Origin: Syntrophomonadaceae bacterium
Lineage (GTDB): Bacteria > Bacillota > Dethiobacteria > DTU022
Direction: 5' to 3'
NCBI GenBank assembly: GCA_003552365.1
Contig: PUKR01000272.1
Span: 1-7,803, forward strand
DNA: 7,803 bases
The position numbers and the translations under genes are program-made. The notes under the pieces were generated by a model. That model saw nothing but the letters and a program-made list of their open reading frames with translations. It was not told the DNA's origin and made no database searches. Position 1 is the first letter of the stretch; each line of letters opens with the position of its first letter. Of this stretch, positions 1 to 5,758 are shown one piece after another.

Positions 1-1628
1 GCTGCTTTTTCGCGGGCTAAATCCTGGCCGTAAAATACAGTAATAAGGTCGCTGTCTTCGCTAACTATCTTATCAACCAGGTTTATTGCGGTTTGATAAA
101 GTTCTGATCCTGCTGTTAAAATTTTATCCCCCGCCAATCCTAAGTATTGCCCGCCTTTGACTTCAACTCCTTCGACTAGAGTATCCCTGGTCGCATTTGT
201 GATTAGTCCGGTTTTAACCAGGCCTGCCCCTTCACGCATGGTTTCCAGATTTTTTTCGATATTTTGTTTGTGGTTGAAGGCTAACAGGGCAGCCAACCCT
301 TCGGGAATAGTCCTGGTCTCAATAACTTCTACATGTTTACCGGATAGTTTTTTAGCCTGTTCGGCCACCATAATAATATTTTTATTGTTCGGCAAAAGAA
401 TGATCGCATCCTGGGGCAGGTTGTTAATAGCAGTAATCAAGTCCTCTACCTTGGGGTTCATGGTTTGACCGCCAAAAACTATTTCATGGGCCCCGAGACT
501 GGTAAAAATTTCACGGAATCCCTCCCCGAAAGAAACCGGTATCACAGCGGTAATTCCTTCCCTGGCCCTGGGTTCATTTTTTAAGACGGTTGGTTCTTCC
601 ACCGTGATTATGGAAGTCTTGTTTTCTTCGTGTTTATCGGCCAGCCTGTGCTGGTCGCTCATGTTGTCAATCTTAATGTTATGCAGTGAACCGTACCCAA
701 GGGCAATGCCTAATACCTGGTCCGGCGAGTCGGTGTGGATGTGCACTTTTGCTGATTGTCTATGAATGGCTAATATTAATGAATCTCCCCTGGGGGAAAG
801 TTTACTTTTTAAACCTGAAAAATCTTCACCGTTATTTTTTATGATGAATTCTGTACAGTATGGATAATCCAGGTTCAGTGGTTCGGTTGGCAGGGAGTAG
901 GTTATCTCAGGTTCAGCAGTAAAAGGTTTTACTTTTTCTTCCGGAGAAACGGCGGGCTTTGTTATTTTCAGGTGCAACATGTCGTCGAATGATTGTTTCA
1001 TGGAGATGAGGCAGCCTTCCAGGAAAACAAGTAAACCCAGTCCTCCGGCATCGACCACCCCTGCTTCTTTTAGGCTGGGCAGCATGTCGGTGGTTTTATC
1101 AAGGGCGACCTTTCCGCTTTTGATTGCTTCTTCCAGGCTGTCATACAAATTTTCACCCTGGTTGACCGATCTCCTGATTCCACGGGCCATTTCCCGGGCT
1201 ACAGTGAGGATAGTCCCCTCAACTGGCTTTGATACTGCCTTGTAAGCATATACCACCCCGTATTGGAAAGCTTTGCTAAGCTCTGCAGGGGTAATATGTT
1301 CTTTTTTTTGGAGACCCCGGGCGATTCCTCTAAATATTTGGGACAGGATAACTCCGGAATTACCCCTGGCTCCCATCAGGGCATGTGATGCTATTGCATC
1401 CGAAAGTTCACCGATTGAATTCCCATCATAAGTGAGAGTTCCTTCGACAGCAGCATTGAGGGTCATGCTCATGTTTGTGCCGGTATCTCCGTCGGGGACC
1501 GGAAATACGTTTAAGGCATTAATTTTTTCTATTTCCCGGTCAAAAAACTTACTGGCGCCGAGTATCATTTTTTTGAAATCGTTTGCTTGCAAGAAATATC
1601 CTTGCCTGTACCCGGTTATGCTTGACAA
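1..1628 (-). CDS. fakA: Fatty acid kinase FakA/YloV homologue (DAK2 domain), C-terminus cut by window edge
   Basis: FakA is the ATP-binding subunit that, with a fatty-acid-binding FakB (DegV family) protein, phosphorylates exogenous fatty acids to acyl-phosphates in the cytoplasm. 542 codons are visible. The DAK2 nucleotide domain covers about residues 10-210, with NVFPVPDGDTGTNM at 40-53 (Mg/ATP aspartates), MGARGNSGVILSQI at 85-98 and DAGGLG at 193-198. The middle domain shows Cys258 in PYCTEF and the His-x-His of KVHIHTD (residues 294-300), matching the zinc-site residues reported for S. aureus FakA. The C-terminal DegV-like part (about 355-542) runs off the window; by family length roughly 20-35 residues are missing. 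The TTG start at 1628 is preceded by AGAGGAG at 1636-1642 with 7 nt spacing, and its N-terminus aligns with YloV; the next in-frame ATG (1568) would remove conserved sequence. The usual asp23/rpmB neighbours are absent upstream. No frameshift was seen. Confidence 0.93.
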   Translation of the reverse strand, partial: MSSITGYRQGYFLQANDFKKMILGASKFFDREIEKINALNVFPVPDGDTGTNMSMTLNAAVEGTLTYDGNSIGELSDAIASHALMGARGNSGVILSQIFRGIARGLQKKEHITPAELSKAFQYGVVYAYKAVSKPVEGTILTVAREMARGIRRSVNQGENLYDSLEEAIKSGKVALDKTTDMLPSLKEAGVVDAGGLGLLVFLEGCLISMKQSFDDMLHLKITKPAVSPEEKVKPFTAEPEITYSLPTEPLNLDYPYCTEFIIKNNGEDFSGLKSKLSPRGDSLILAIHRQSAKVHIHTDSPDQVLGIALGYGSLHNIKIDNMSDQHRLADKHEENKTSIITVEEPTVLKNEPRAREGITAVIPVSFGEGFREIFTSLGAHEIVFGGQTMNPKVEDLITAINNLPQDAIILLPNNKNIIMVAEQAKKLSGKHVEVIETRTIPEGLAALLAFNHKQNIEKNLETMREGAGLVKTGLITNATRDTLVEGVEVKGGQYLGLAGDKILTAGSELYQTAINLVDKIVSEDSDLITVFYGQDLAREKA

Positions 1629-1679
1629 TGTCCTGCTCCTCTTTAGATAAGATTGAGTATTACTAAGCAGAATAATAAC

Positions 1680-1709
1680 ATAATATTGGATAATTTTCTA
1701 CTTGCTCAA
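1680..1709 (-). promoter_or_regulatory. Candidate sigma-A promoter for fakA
   Basis: On the minus strand, TTGAGC (1704-1709) lies 18 bp upstream of TATTAT (1680-1685). That is four of six and five of six matches to the -35 and -10 consensus. The -35 box overlaps the stop codon of the upstream DUF523-DUF1722 gene. Transcription would start near 1672, giving a leader of about 44 nt that contains the fakA ribosome binding site. No terminator was found between the two genes, so read-through from the upstream gene is also possible. Confidence 0.4.
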
Positions 1710-2656
1710 ACATGGTTGCGCAGCATCAATTCTGATGGGTGCGGCTCCAGGTAAACTTGATTGTTCAGGTAAGAGACGTTGTATTTGCGGACATAATGTT
1801 TGATCAGGGTTAAAGGAACGATCAGGGGAACAAGAGACTGCGAATACTGTTCGATTACTTCAATTAGCTCAGCCTTTTCATCTGCGGAAATGAAGGTTTT
1901 AAAGTGACCGATAATATGGTATAGCACGTTGACATTTTTTTTGACGGTTGCTTTCAAGGCCATCGCTTTCATTAAGTTTTCCTGGTATTGTTCAAGCAGT
2001 TCGGTGCGATGGTAGTTTTTCCCTGCTGCAACCAGTTTGCCCATGCTCGAGAGATGTTTTGGGCTATGGGCCATGATTTGCAGTTTATGGCGGGAATGAA
2101 AATCAACAAGCTTTTTATAGTCCGGGTTGTTGCCTAAAAAAGTTTTCCACCGGTGATAACAAAAGATGCGTTCAATAAAATTTTCCCGCAGGCGGATATC
2201 ATTTAAGCGTCCTTCTTCTTCAACAGGCAGCAGGGGGAAATGTTTAACTAAAGCTTCCGCAAAAATACCCCGCCCTTTTTTTTGCGACTGCCCGGAGCTT
2301 CCGTAAACTTTTACCCGGTGTAACCCTGAACTGGGAGAGTCTTTTTTGAAAATAAATGCGCTTAAATCTTCTTCTTCCAGCGCTGCCAGCTTTTGCCGGC
2401 AGAAGTCTTTCATTCTCCCGGTGTGATCAATGCCGGTTTTGGTGGTTACAAGACGGGGGTCTTCCGGATCACCGGTTAGGTGCATGGTTTCCCGCGGCAC
2501 AGGTAGTCCACACTCGACTTCCGGACATACCGGTACAAAATCAAAATAGGAGGATAAAATACCTGTTATGTAGCGATCCTGTTTATGGCCGCCATTATAA
2601 CGGACCGGGTTGCCCAGCAGGCAAGAGCTAACCCCCACCTTAATTTTTTTCTCCAT
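1706..2656 (-). CDS. DUF523-DUF1722 fusion protein (TudS-like Fe-S domain plus YbgA-like domain)
   Basis: 316 residues, full length for the two-domain family. The DUF523 part (about 5-150) shows GVSSCLLGNPVRYNGGHK (8-25), VCPEVECGLPVPRE (43-56), IFKKDSPSSGLHRVKVYG (102-119) and FPLLPVEEEGRLND (140-153). The DUF1722 part (about 155-316) shows ENFIERIF, FHSRHKLQIMAHSP and the terminal EPHPSELMLRNHV. DUF523 includes TudS, a [4Fe-4S]-dependent 2-thiouracil desulfidase; the role of DUF1722 is unknown. The canonical SPSCG cysteine, expected to be the third cluster ligand, is Ser110 here. Cys12 and Cys44 are kept, and an extra Cys49 sits in CPEVEC, so cluster binding might be rearranged. The ATG at 2656 follows GAGGAGGG (2663-2670) with 6 nt spacing. 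Substrate is unknown; desulfidase activity is inference from the family. Confidence 0.9.
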   Translation of the reverse strand: MEKKIKVGVSSCLLGNPVRYNGGHKQDRYITGILSSYFDFVPVCPEVECGLPVPRETMHLTGDPEDPRLVTTKTGIDHTGRMKDFCRQKLAALEEEDLSAFIFKKDSPSSGLHRVKVYGSSGQSQKKGRGIFAEALVKHFPLLPVEEEGRLNDIRLRENFIERIFCYHRWKTFLGNNPDYKKLVDFHSRHKLQIMAHSPKHLSSMGKLVAAGKNYHRTELLEQYQENLMKAMALKATVKKNVNVLYHIIGHFKTFISADEKAELIEVIEQYSQSLVPLIVPLTLIKHYVRKYNVSYLNNQVYLEPHPSELMLRNHV

Positions 2657-2850
2657 AGATTACCCTCCTCATTTTTATTCTATCATAAATTTTATTCAGG
2701 TACAGGGTTCCCCACTTAAATCAAATATACTATAGGCAAACTTTACATTTTGAGTTATATTAATTGGTAAGGGAACCAAATGCATAACCGGGCAGTCTAT
2801 AATAATAGATAAAAGGATAGCGAACAGCAAAATAGAGGGGAGTATGAGCT
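2657..2850. promoter_or_regulatory. Divergent intergenic region with weak promoter-like elements
   Basis: This 194-bp region separates two divergently transcribed genes and must hold promoters for both. On the plus strand TATAAT occurs at 2798-2803, but no good -35 box lies 16-18 bp upstream. A short inverted repeat TTGGT/ACCAA (2764-2768 and 2775-2779, 6-nt loop) lies just upstream and could be an operator. On the minus strand TATGAT and TAGAAT overlap around 2680-2690, again without a convincing -35. Neither promoter is firmly placed. Confidence 0.3.
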
Positions 2851-3816
2851 ATGTTTATAACAAAAAAACCCTGGTTTGTCCTGGTTGTAATTTTTGTAGT
2901 AGCAGTTGCTCTTGGAGTTGGATGTCAAACGGACAGTGAAGAAGTTGAGGCTGAAGCTGATGAAGAATTAGATGCATATGACCCGGAAGAAATTTTAGAA
3001 GCGCAGGGAATTTATGAGGGGCAAATCGACAGTCAATCGGTAGAAATAAAATTGGAGGGGCAGAAGCGGGCTTTTGCTCTTGAGGAAGGGCTCAGCGTGG
3101 CTGATCTAAAAAGTGGCACCGAGGTGGCTATTGTTTTTTATGAAGCTGCTGACCGGCCAGTTTTGAAAGAAATTGAACCTTTAGAAACAGCAGGAGAGAT
3201 TAAAGAAGGAGAGGGAATATATAACGGTCAGGTCGACAGCCGCTCGGTTGAGATAGATGTGGATGGCCGCCCGAAAGTATTTACCATCGACAACGGGTTA
3301 AAGGTTGACCACCTGGTGGAAGGCTCGAAAATTGCTTTTACTTATGAAGACGGCGAACACAGACCTCTGATGCTTTCAGTTGAAGTGCTTGAAGAAGCCG
3401 AAAAAGAAGAAGCTGTTGATGAAGAAAAAACAAAAATTGAAGGTGAAGGGGTCCTCGTAGGGCAAATTGATTCCCGTTCGGTTGAAATAGCGAGGACCCG
3501 GGTGTTTGAGTTAGGGGAAAACGTCAGTGTCGACAAGATTGAAGATGGCTCGGAGGTTGCTTTTACCTTTGTTGAAAGTGAGCATAGGCCGGTGCTGGAA
3601 TCAATTGAAAAAGTTGAACAGCCCCTGGAAGGTGAAATGATCCATGGGACTTATATCGGCCAGGTTGACAGCAGTTCAGTAGAGATTGAATTTCATCGTG
3701 CTTATGCCCTCGGTGATGGGGTAAGCAGGGAGGGAATCGAAGACGGTGCCGAAATATCCTTTACTTATTATGATGATATGCATCGTCCGGAGCTGGTATC
3801 ATTAAGTCCCAGGTAA
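2851..3816 (+). CDS. Putative surface lipoprotein with four ~57-residue beta-rich repeats
   Basis: I do not recognise a named family. The 321-residue product starts with a signal peptide: KK at 5-6, a hydrophobic stretch 8-23, and a lipobox-like LGVGC with Cys25 as the predicted lipidated residue. It is the only cysteine. A strongly acidic linker (about 29-50) leads to four repeats at about 52-110, 121-178, 199-254 and 265-319. Each opens with G-x-Y/L-x-G-Q-I/V-D-S-x-S-V-E-I and ends with F/Y-x-x-x-x-x-R-P-x-L. Alternating hydrophobic residues suggest small beta barrels or sandwiches. Glu-rich linkers separate the copies. No catalytic motif is visible, so a binding or structural role on the outer face of the membrane is inference. 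The ATG at 2851 follows AGAGGGGAG (2834-2842) with 8 nt spacing. It appears monocistronic, ending in the hairpin at 3881. Confidence 0.8.
   Translation: MFITKKPWFVLVVIFVVAVALGVGCQTDSEEVEAEADEELDAYDPEEILEAQGIYEGQIDSQSVEIKLEGQKRAFALEEGLSVADLKSGTEVAIVFYEAADRPVLKEIEPLETAGEIKEGEGIYNGQVDSRSVEIDVDGRPKVFTIDNGLKVDHLVEGSKIAFTYEDGEHRPLMLSVEVLEEAEKEEAVDEEKTKIEGEGVLVGQIDSRSVEIARTRVFELGENVSVDKIEDGSEVAFTFVESEHRPVLESIEKVEQPLEGEMIHGTYIGQVDSSSVEIEFHRAYALGDGVSREGIEDGAEISFTYYDDMHRPELVSLSPR
3004..3807 (+). repeat. Four tandem protein repeats in the lipoprotein
   Basis: The copies start near 3004, 3211, 3445 and 3643. All share GQ[I/V]DSxSVEI near the start and HRP or DRP near the end. Copies 1 and 2 have 11 residues between SVEI and the following conserved hydrophobic residue, while copies 3 and 4 have 8. 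The array therefore looks like two pairs (1-2 and 3-4). DNA identity between copies is low outside the GQxDSxSVEI core, so the duplication is not recent. Confidence 0.85.
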
Positions 3817-3880
3817 ATAATCGGGCAACTGCAATATCTGCGAGGACTGGTTTAAAACAAGTTTAAGCAAGGTATTTACT

Positions 3881-3926
3881 AAAGGCCATCGCCTGCTGTA
3901 TACAGGATGATGGCTTTTAGGGTTTT
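3881..3926 (+). terminator. Rho-independent terminator after the lipoprotein gene
   Basis: The left arm AAAGGCCATC (3881-3890) pairs with GATGGCTTTT (3909-3918), with one G-U pair. An inner CCTG/CAGG extension closes a small loop around the CTGTATACAG palindrome. T tracts follow at 3915-3918 and 3922-3926, interrupted by AGGG. It lies 64 bp after the stop codon. Confidence 0.65.
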
Positions 3927-4316
3927 TAAGTTTTATATGTTATTATTAAAAATAAATAAGTGACTTGTTTAAATGTATTTTGGCGTGTTAATATAAAAGT
4001 CGTTAAACAGAAGGGTATGACAGTCAACGGGTAACAGGGCAGTACTTATTTCCCCGGTCAGTAAATGTTTTTTCTATGCAGGGGTTGTGCTGCGCGGGTG
4101 AAGAAGGAAATAATAAGCAGATGTAGAATTTATAATGCTTTGAAGTCAAAAGGATAAGGTAATTTTTTCGTTTGTAACCTAATTTAAAAGATCCGACTAT
4201 TTTTAAACTTTGTAAAGGCAATGAATATTAATAGACCGCCTTGATAAAAAAATGTTTTTATTATTGCGGGCAGGATTACAGGATTTCAAGTTTATTGTCT
4301 TTGAGAGGGGTATATA
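3927..4316. other. 390-bp AT-rich gene-free stretch, upstream region of the beta-helix operon
   Basis: No ORF with a plausible ribosome binding site was found. A 30-codon plus-strand frame starting at the ATG at 4064 has no Shine-Dalgarno sequence, and a 65-codon minus-strand frame (4024-4221) has low-complexity composition. The stretch holds the promoter candidate at 3965-3994, a stray TATAAT at 4131-4136 without a -35, and a weak AT hairpin near 4244-4261. I recognise no known riboswitch consensus. If the 3965 promoter is used, the leader of the next gene is about 315 nt, long enough to be regulatory. Confidence 0.5.
3965..3994 (+). promoter_or_regulatory. Candidate extended -10 promoter for the beta-helix operon
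   Basis: TTGTTT at 3965-3970 is followed after 18 bp by TAATAT at 3989-3994. A TG one base upstream of the -10 (3986-3987) makes an extended -10 element. The predicted start is near 4001. No better pair was seen closer to the ATG at 4317, but a weak TTAAAC/TATTAA pair near 4200-4230 cannot be excluded. Confidence 0.4.
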
Positions 4317-5708
4317 ATGAGAGACTGTAAAAAATGTGGCATGAAATATGATGAAGAAGAATTTGATATTTGCCCTTACTGCGGGGAAGCATCCGAAGAG
4401 GATGTTAAAGAGGAAGCTAAAGATGCCGAGGATAAACCTGCTGGAAAAGTTACCGATAAAGTAACTAACGAATTAGATAAAGAACCTGCGGACAGGAAAA
4501 TAAAAATGCCTGATTTTGCTGCCAAGAGCAAAATCTTTGATAACAAGCTGAAACTTGCTATTGTTGGTGTGGCAGTCGTTGTTATCATTGGGGTGGCTAT
4601 TTCTGCTATTTTTGCCCTCAGCGATACCGGCATAACCGTCCCTGATAAGTATCCCACGATCCAGGAAGCCATTGATGCTGCCGATGATGGAGACGAAATA
4701 GTAGTGGATGTGGGGATTTACAGGGAAAGTATTGATTTTAAAGGAAAAGACATCATTTTACGCAGTACGGACCCCGATGATCCAAGTGTGGTTGATCAAA
4801 CTATTATTGACGGCGGCGGTGGTGGAACGGTAGTTTCTTTCCGCAGCGGCGAAAGTGAAGAGGCCGTTTTAAATGGTTTTACTGTGACCCGTGGCAGCGG
4901 GATAGTTGTCTCCGGGGGCAGCACCCCTGTGATCAAAAACAATGTTATTGAAGATAATGATGCTGAATACGGAGCGGGACTGGCAATCTTTGATTCTTCT
5001 CCGCAGGTGTTGGACAACCTGATTATTAGCAATTCGGGGTTTTTAGGCGGTGGCATTTTTATAGAAGAATCTTCCCCTTTGATCGAGGGAAATGAAATAA
5101 CCAGGAACCATGCCGAGATGGGCAGCGGAGTGGTGATCATTTCAAATTCGGCTCCGGAACTGCTTAATAACACGATAACCGATAATACCGCGGACAGGCT
5201 TGGAGGCGGTATTGTGGTTGCGGTTAATTCTACTCCTTCCATCAAGGGCAATACAATCACCGAAAATATCGCCGAGCGCAATGGCGGCGGCATCCTGGTC
5301 GAGGAATCGGAACCGATTATCGAAGAAAACACAATTTCAAGGAACAGGGCTGCCAATGGCGGTGGGATATTCCTGGTCAATTCAATGACTACCGCGCTGT
5401 TAATAGCTTATAACGAGATAGCCGAGAATATTGCCGCTATTGCCGGGGGAGGCTTATACATGGAAGGGTCTTCGCCAACCCTGGAAGATAATACATTTAA
5501 GGAAAATAAATCGGACCACCTGGGCGGAGCCTCCGCTATTTACAACTCTGAACCGGTTTTATTGAGAAACATTTTTGAGCGCAACGAAGCCGGCGAAGCT
5601 GAAGGCGGAGGAGCGCTTTGGGTTTCAGATGACTCTATCCTGGAACTAAATGATCCGGATGATAATACTTACAGTGAAAATATTCCCAATGATGTATATG
5701 AAGAATAG
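4317..5708 (+). CDS. Zinc-ribbon, membrane-anchored right-handed beta-helix protein
   Basis: 463 residues. The N-terminus has a four-cysteine zinc ribbon (Cys4, Cys7, Cys19, Cys22; CxxC-11-CxxC), then a charged linker to about 78 and one transmembrane segment at about 79-101. The long charged N-terminus favours an uncleaved signal-anchor, ribbon inside and C-terminus outside. The outer part begins with a cap of the YPTIQEAIDAADDGDEIVV type (112-130), typical of NosD/DUF1565-like pectin-lyase folds. About ten coils follow, with GGG(I/L/V) or GSG/GAG turns at 193, 219, 244, 269, 296, 323, 348, 377, 403 and 430 and N-x-I-x-x-N ladders. It ends in NDPDDNTYSENIPND (445-459). No lyase or hydrolase catalytic residues and no sortase signal are apparent. 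The ATG follows GAGAGGGG (4303-4310) with 6 nt spacing. The coil at about 348-376 has some three extra residues. Binding partner unknown; surface attachment is inference. Confidence 0.88.
   Translation: MRDCKKCGMKYDEEEFDICPYCGEASEEDVKEEAKDAEDKPAGKVTDKVTNELDKEPADRKIKMPDFAAKSKIFDNKLKLAIVGVAVVVIIGVAISAIFALSDTGITVPDKYPTIQEAIDAADDGDEIVVDVGIYRESIDFKGKDIILRSTDPDDPSVVDQTIIDGGGGGTVVSFRSGESEEAVLNGFTVTRGSGIVVSGGSTPVIKNNVIEDNDAEYGAGLAIFDSSPQVLDNLIISNSGFLGGGIFIEESSPLIEGNEITRNHAEMGSGVVIISNSAPELLNNTITDNTADRLGGGIVVAVNSTPSIKGNTITENIAERNGGGILVEESEPIIEENTISRNRAANGGGIFLVNSMTTALLIAYNEIAENIAAIAGGGLYMEGSSPTLEDNTFKENKSDHLGGASAIYNSEPVLLRNIFERNEAGEAEGGGALWVSDDSILELNDPDDNTYSENIPNDVYEE
4893..5690 (+). repeat. About ten beta-helix coil repeats in the first beta-helix gene
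   Basis: Glycine-triplet turns recur every 25-29 codons (about 75-87 bp). Most coils read GGG-hydrophobic, a Ser/Glu-Pro turn, then NxIxxN. The early turns at codons 193, 219 and 269 are degenerate (GSG, GAG, GSG). The last unit ends in the NDPDDNTY motif, which looks like a cap. Confidence 0.85.
5647..5672 (+). repeat. 26-bp exact repeat shared by the 3' ends of both beta-helix genes, copy 1
   Basis: These bases encode LNDPDDNTY and are identical, in the same reading frame, to 7422-7447 in the next gene. Flanking DNA diverges on both sides. It is the longest exact match between the two genes that I noticed by eye, and fits a conserved C-terminal cap or a local gene conversion tract. Confidence 0.85.
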
Positions 5709-5758
5709 TGAAGTTTAGGTTTGCAGGGGAAGTTAGAATAAGGGAGGAACCTATATTA

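Noticed and set aside
157..468. Plus-strand ORF of 103 codons, and similar ones at 979-1245 and 1432-1650
   Set aside because: They lie antisense to the clear FakA/YloV reading frame, have no family resemblance and show Ser/Pro-rich shadow composition.
2844..2940. Out-of-frame ATG at 2844 opening a short Cys/Ser-rich ORF overlapping the lipoprotein start
   Set aside because: It sits only one base from the Shine-Dalgarno, too close for initiation, and its product is the frame-shifted image of the signal peptide.
4064..4156. Plus-strand 30-codon ORF with a CxxC in the leader of the beta-helix operon
   Set aside because: No Shine-Dalgarno upstream of the ATG and no family resemblance; a leader peptide cannot be excluded but is not supported.
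4024..4221. Minus-strand 65-codon ORF in the gene-free stretch
   Set aside because: No ribosome binding site, low-complexity composition and no recognisable motif.
4796..5380. Minus-strand ORF of 194 codons inside the first beta-helix gene, and similar antisense ORFs at 6286-6643 and 6913-7122
   Set aside because: Repetitive proline-rich products such as IPPP are the complement of GGG-rich coil codons; they are shadows of the coil repeats.
5708..5758. GTG start for the second beta-helix gene overlapping the upstream TAG
   Set aside because: No Shine-Dalgarno precedes it, while the ATG at 5759 has AGGGAGG upstream; the extra 17 residues resemble no domain.
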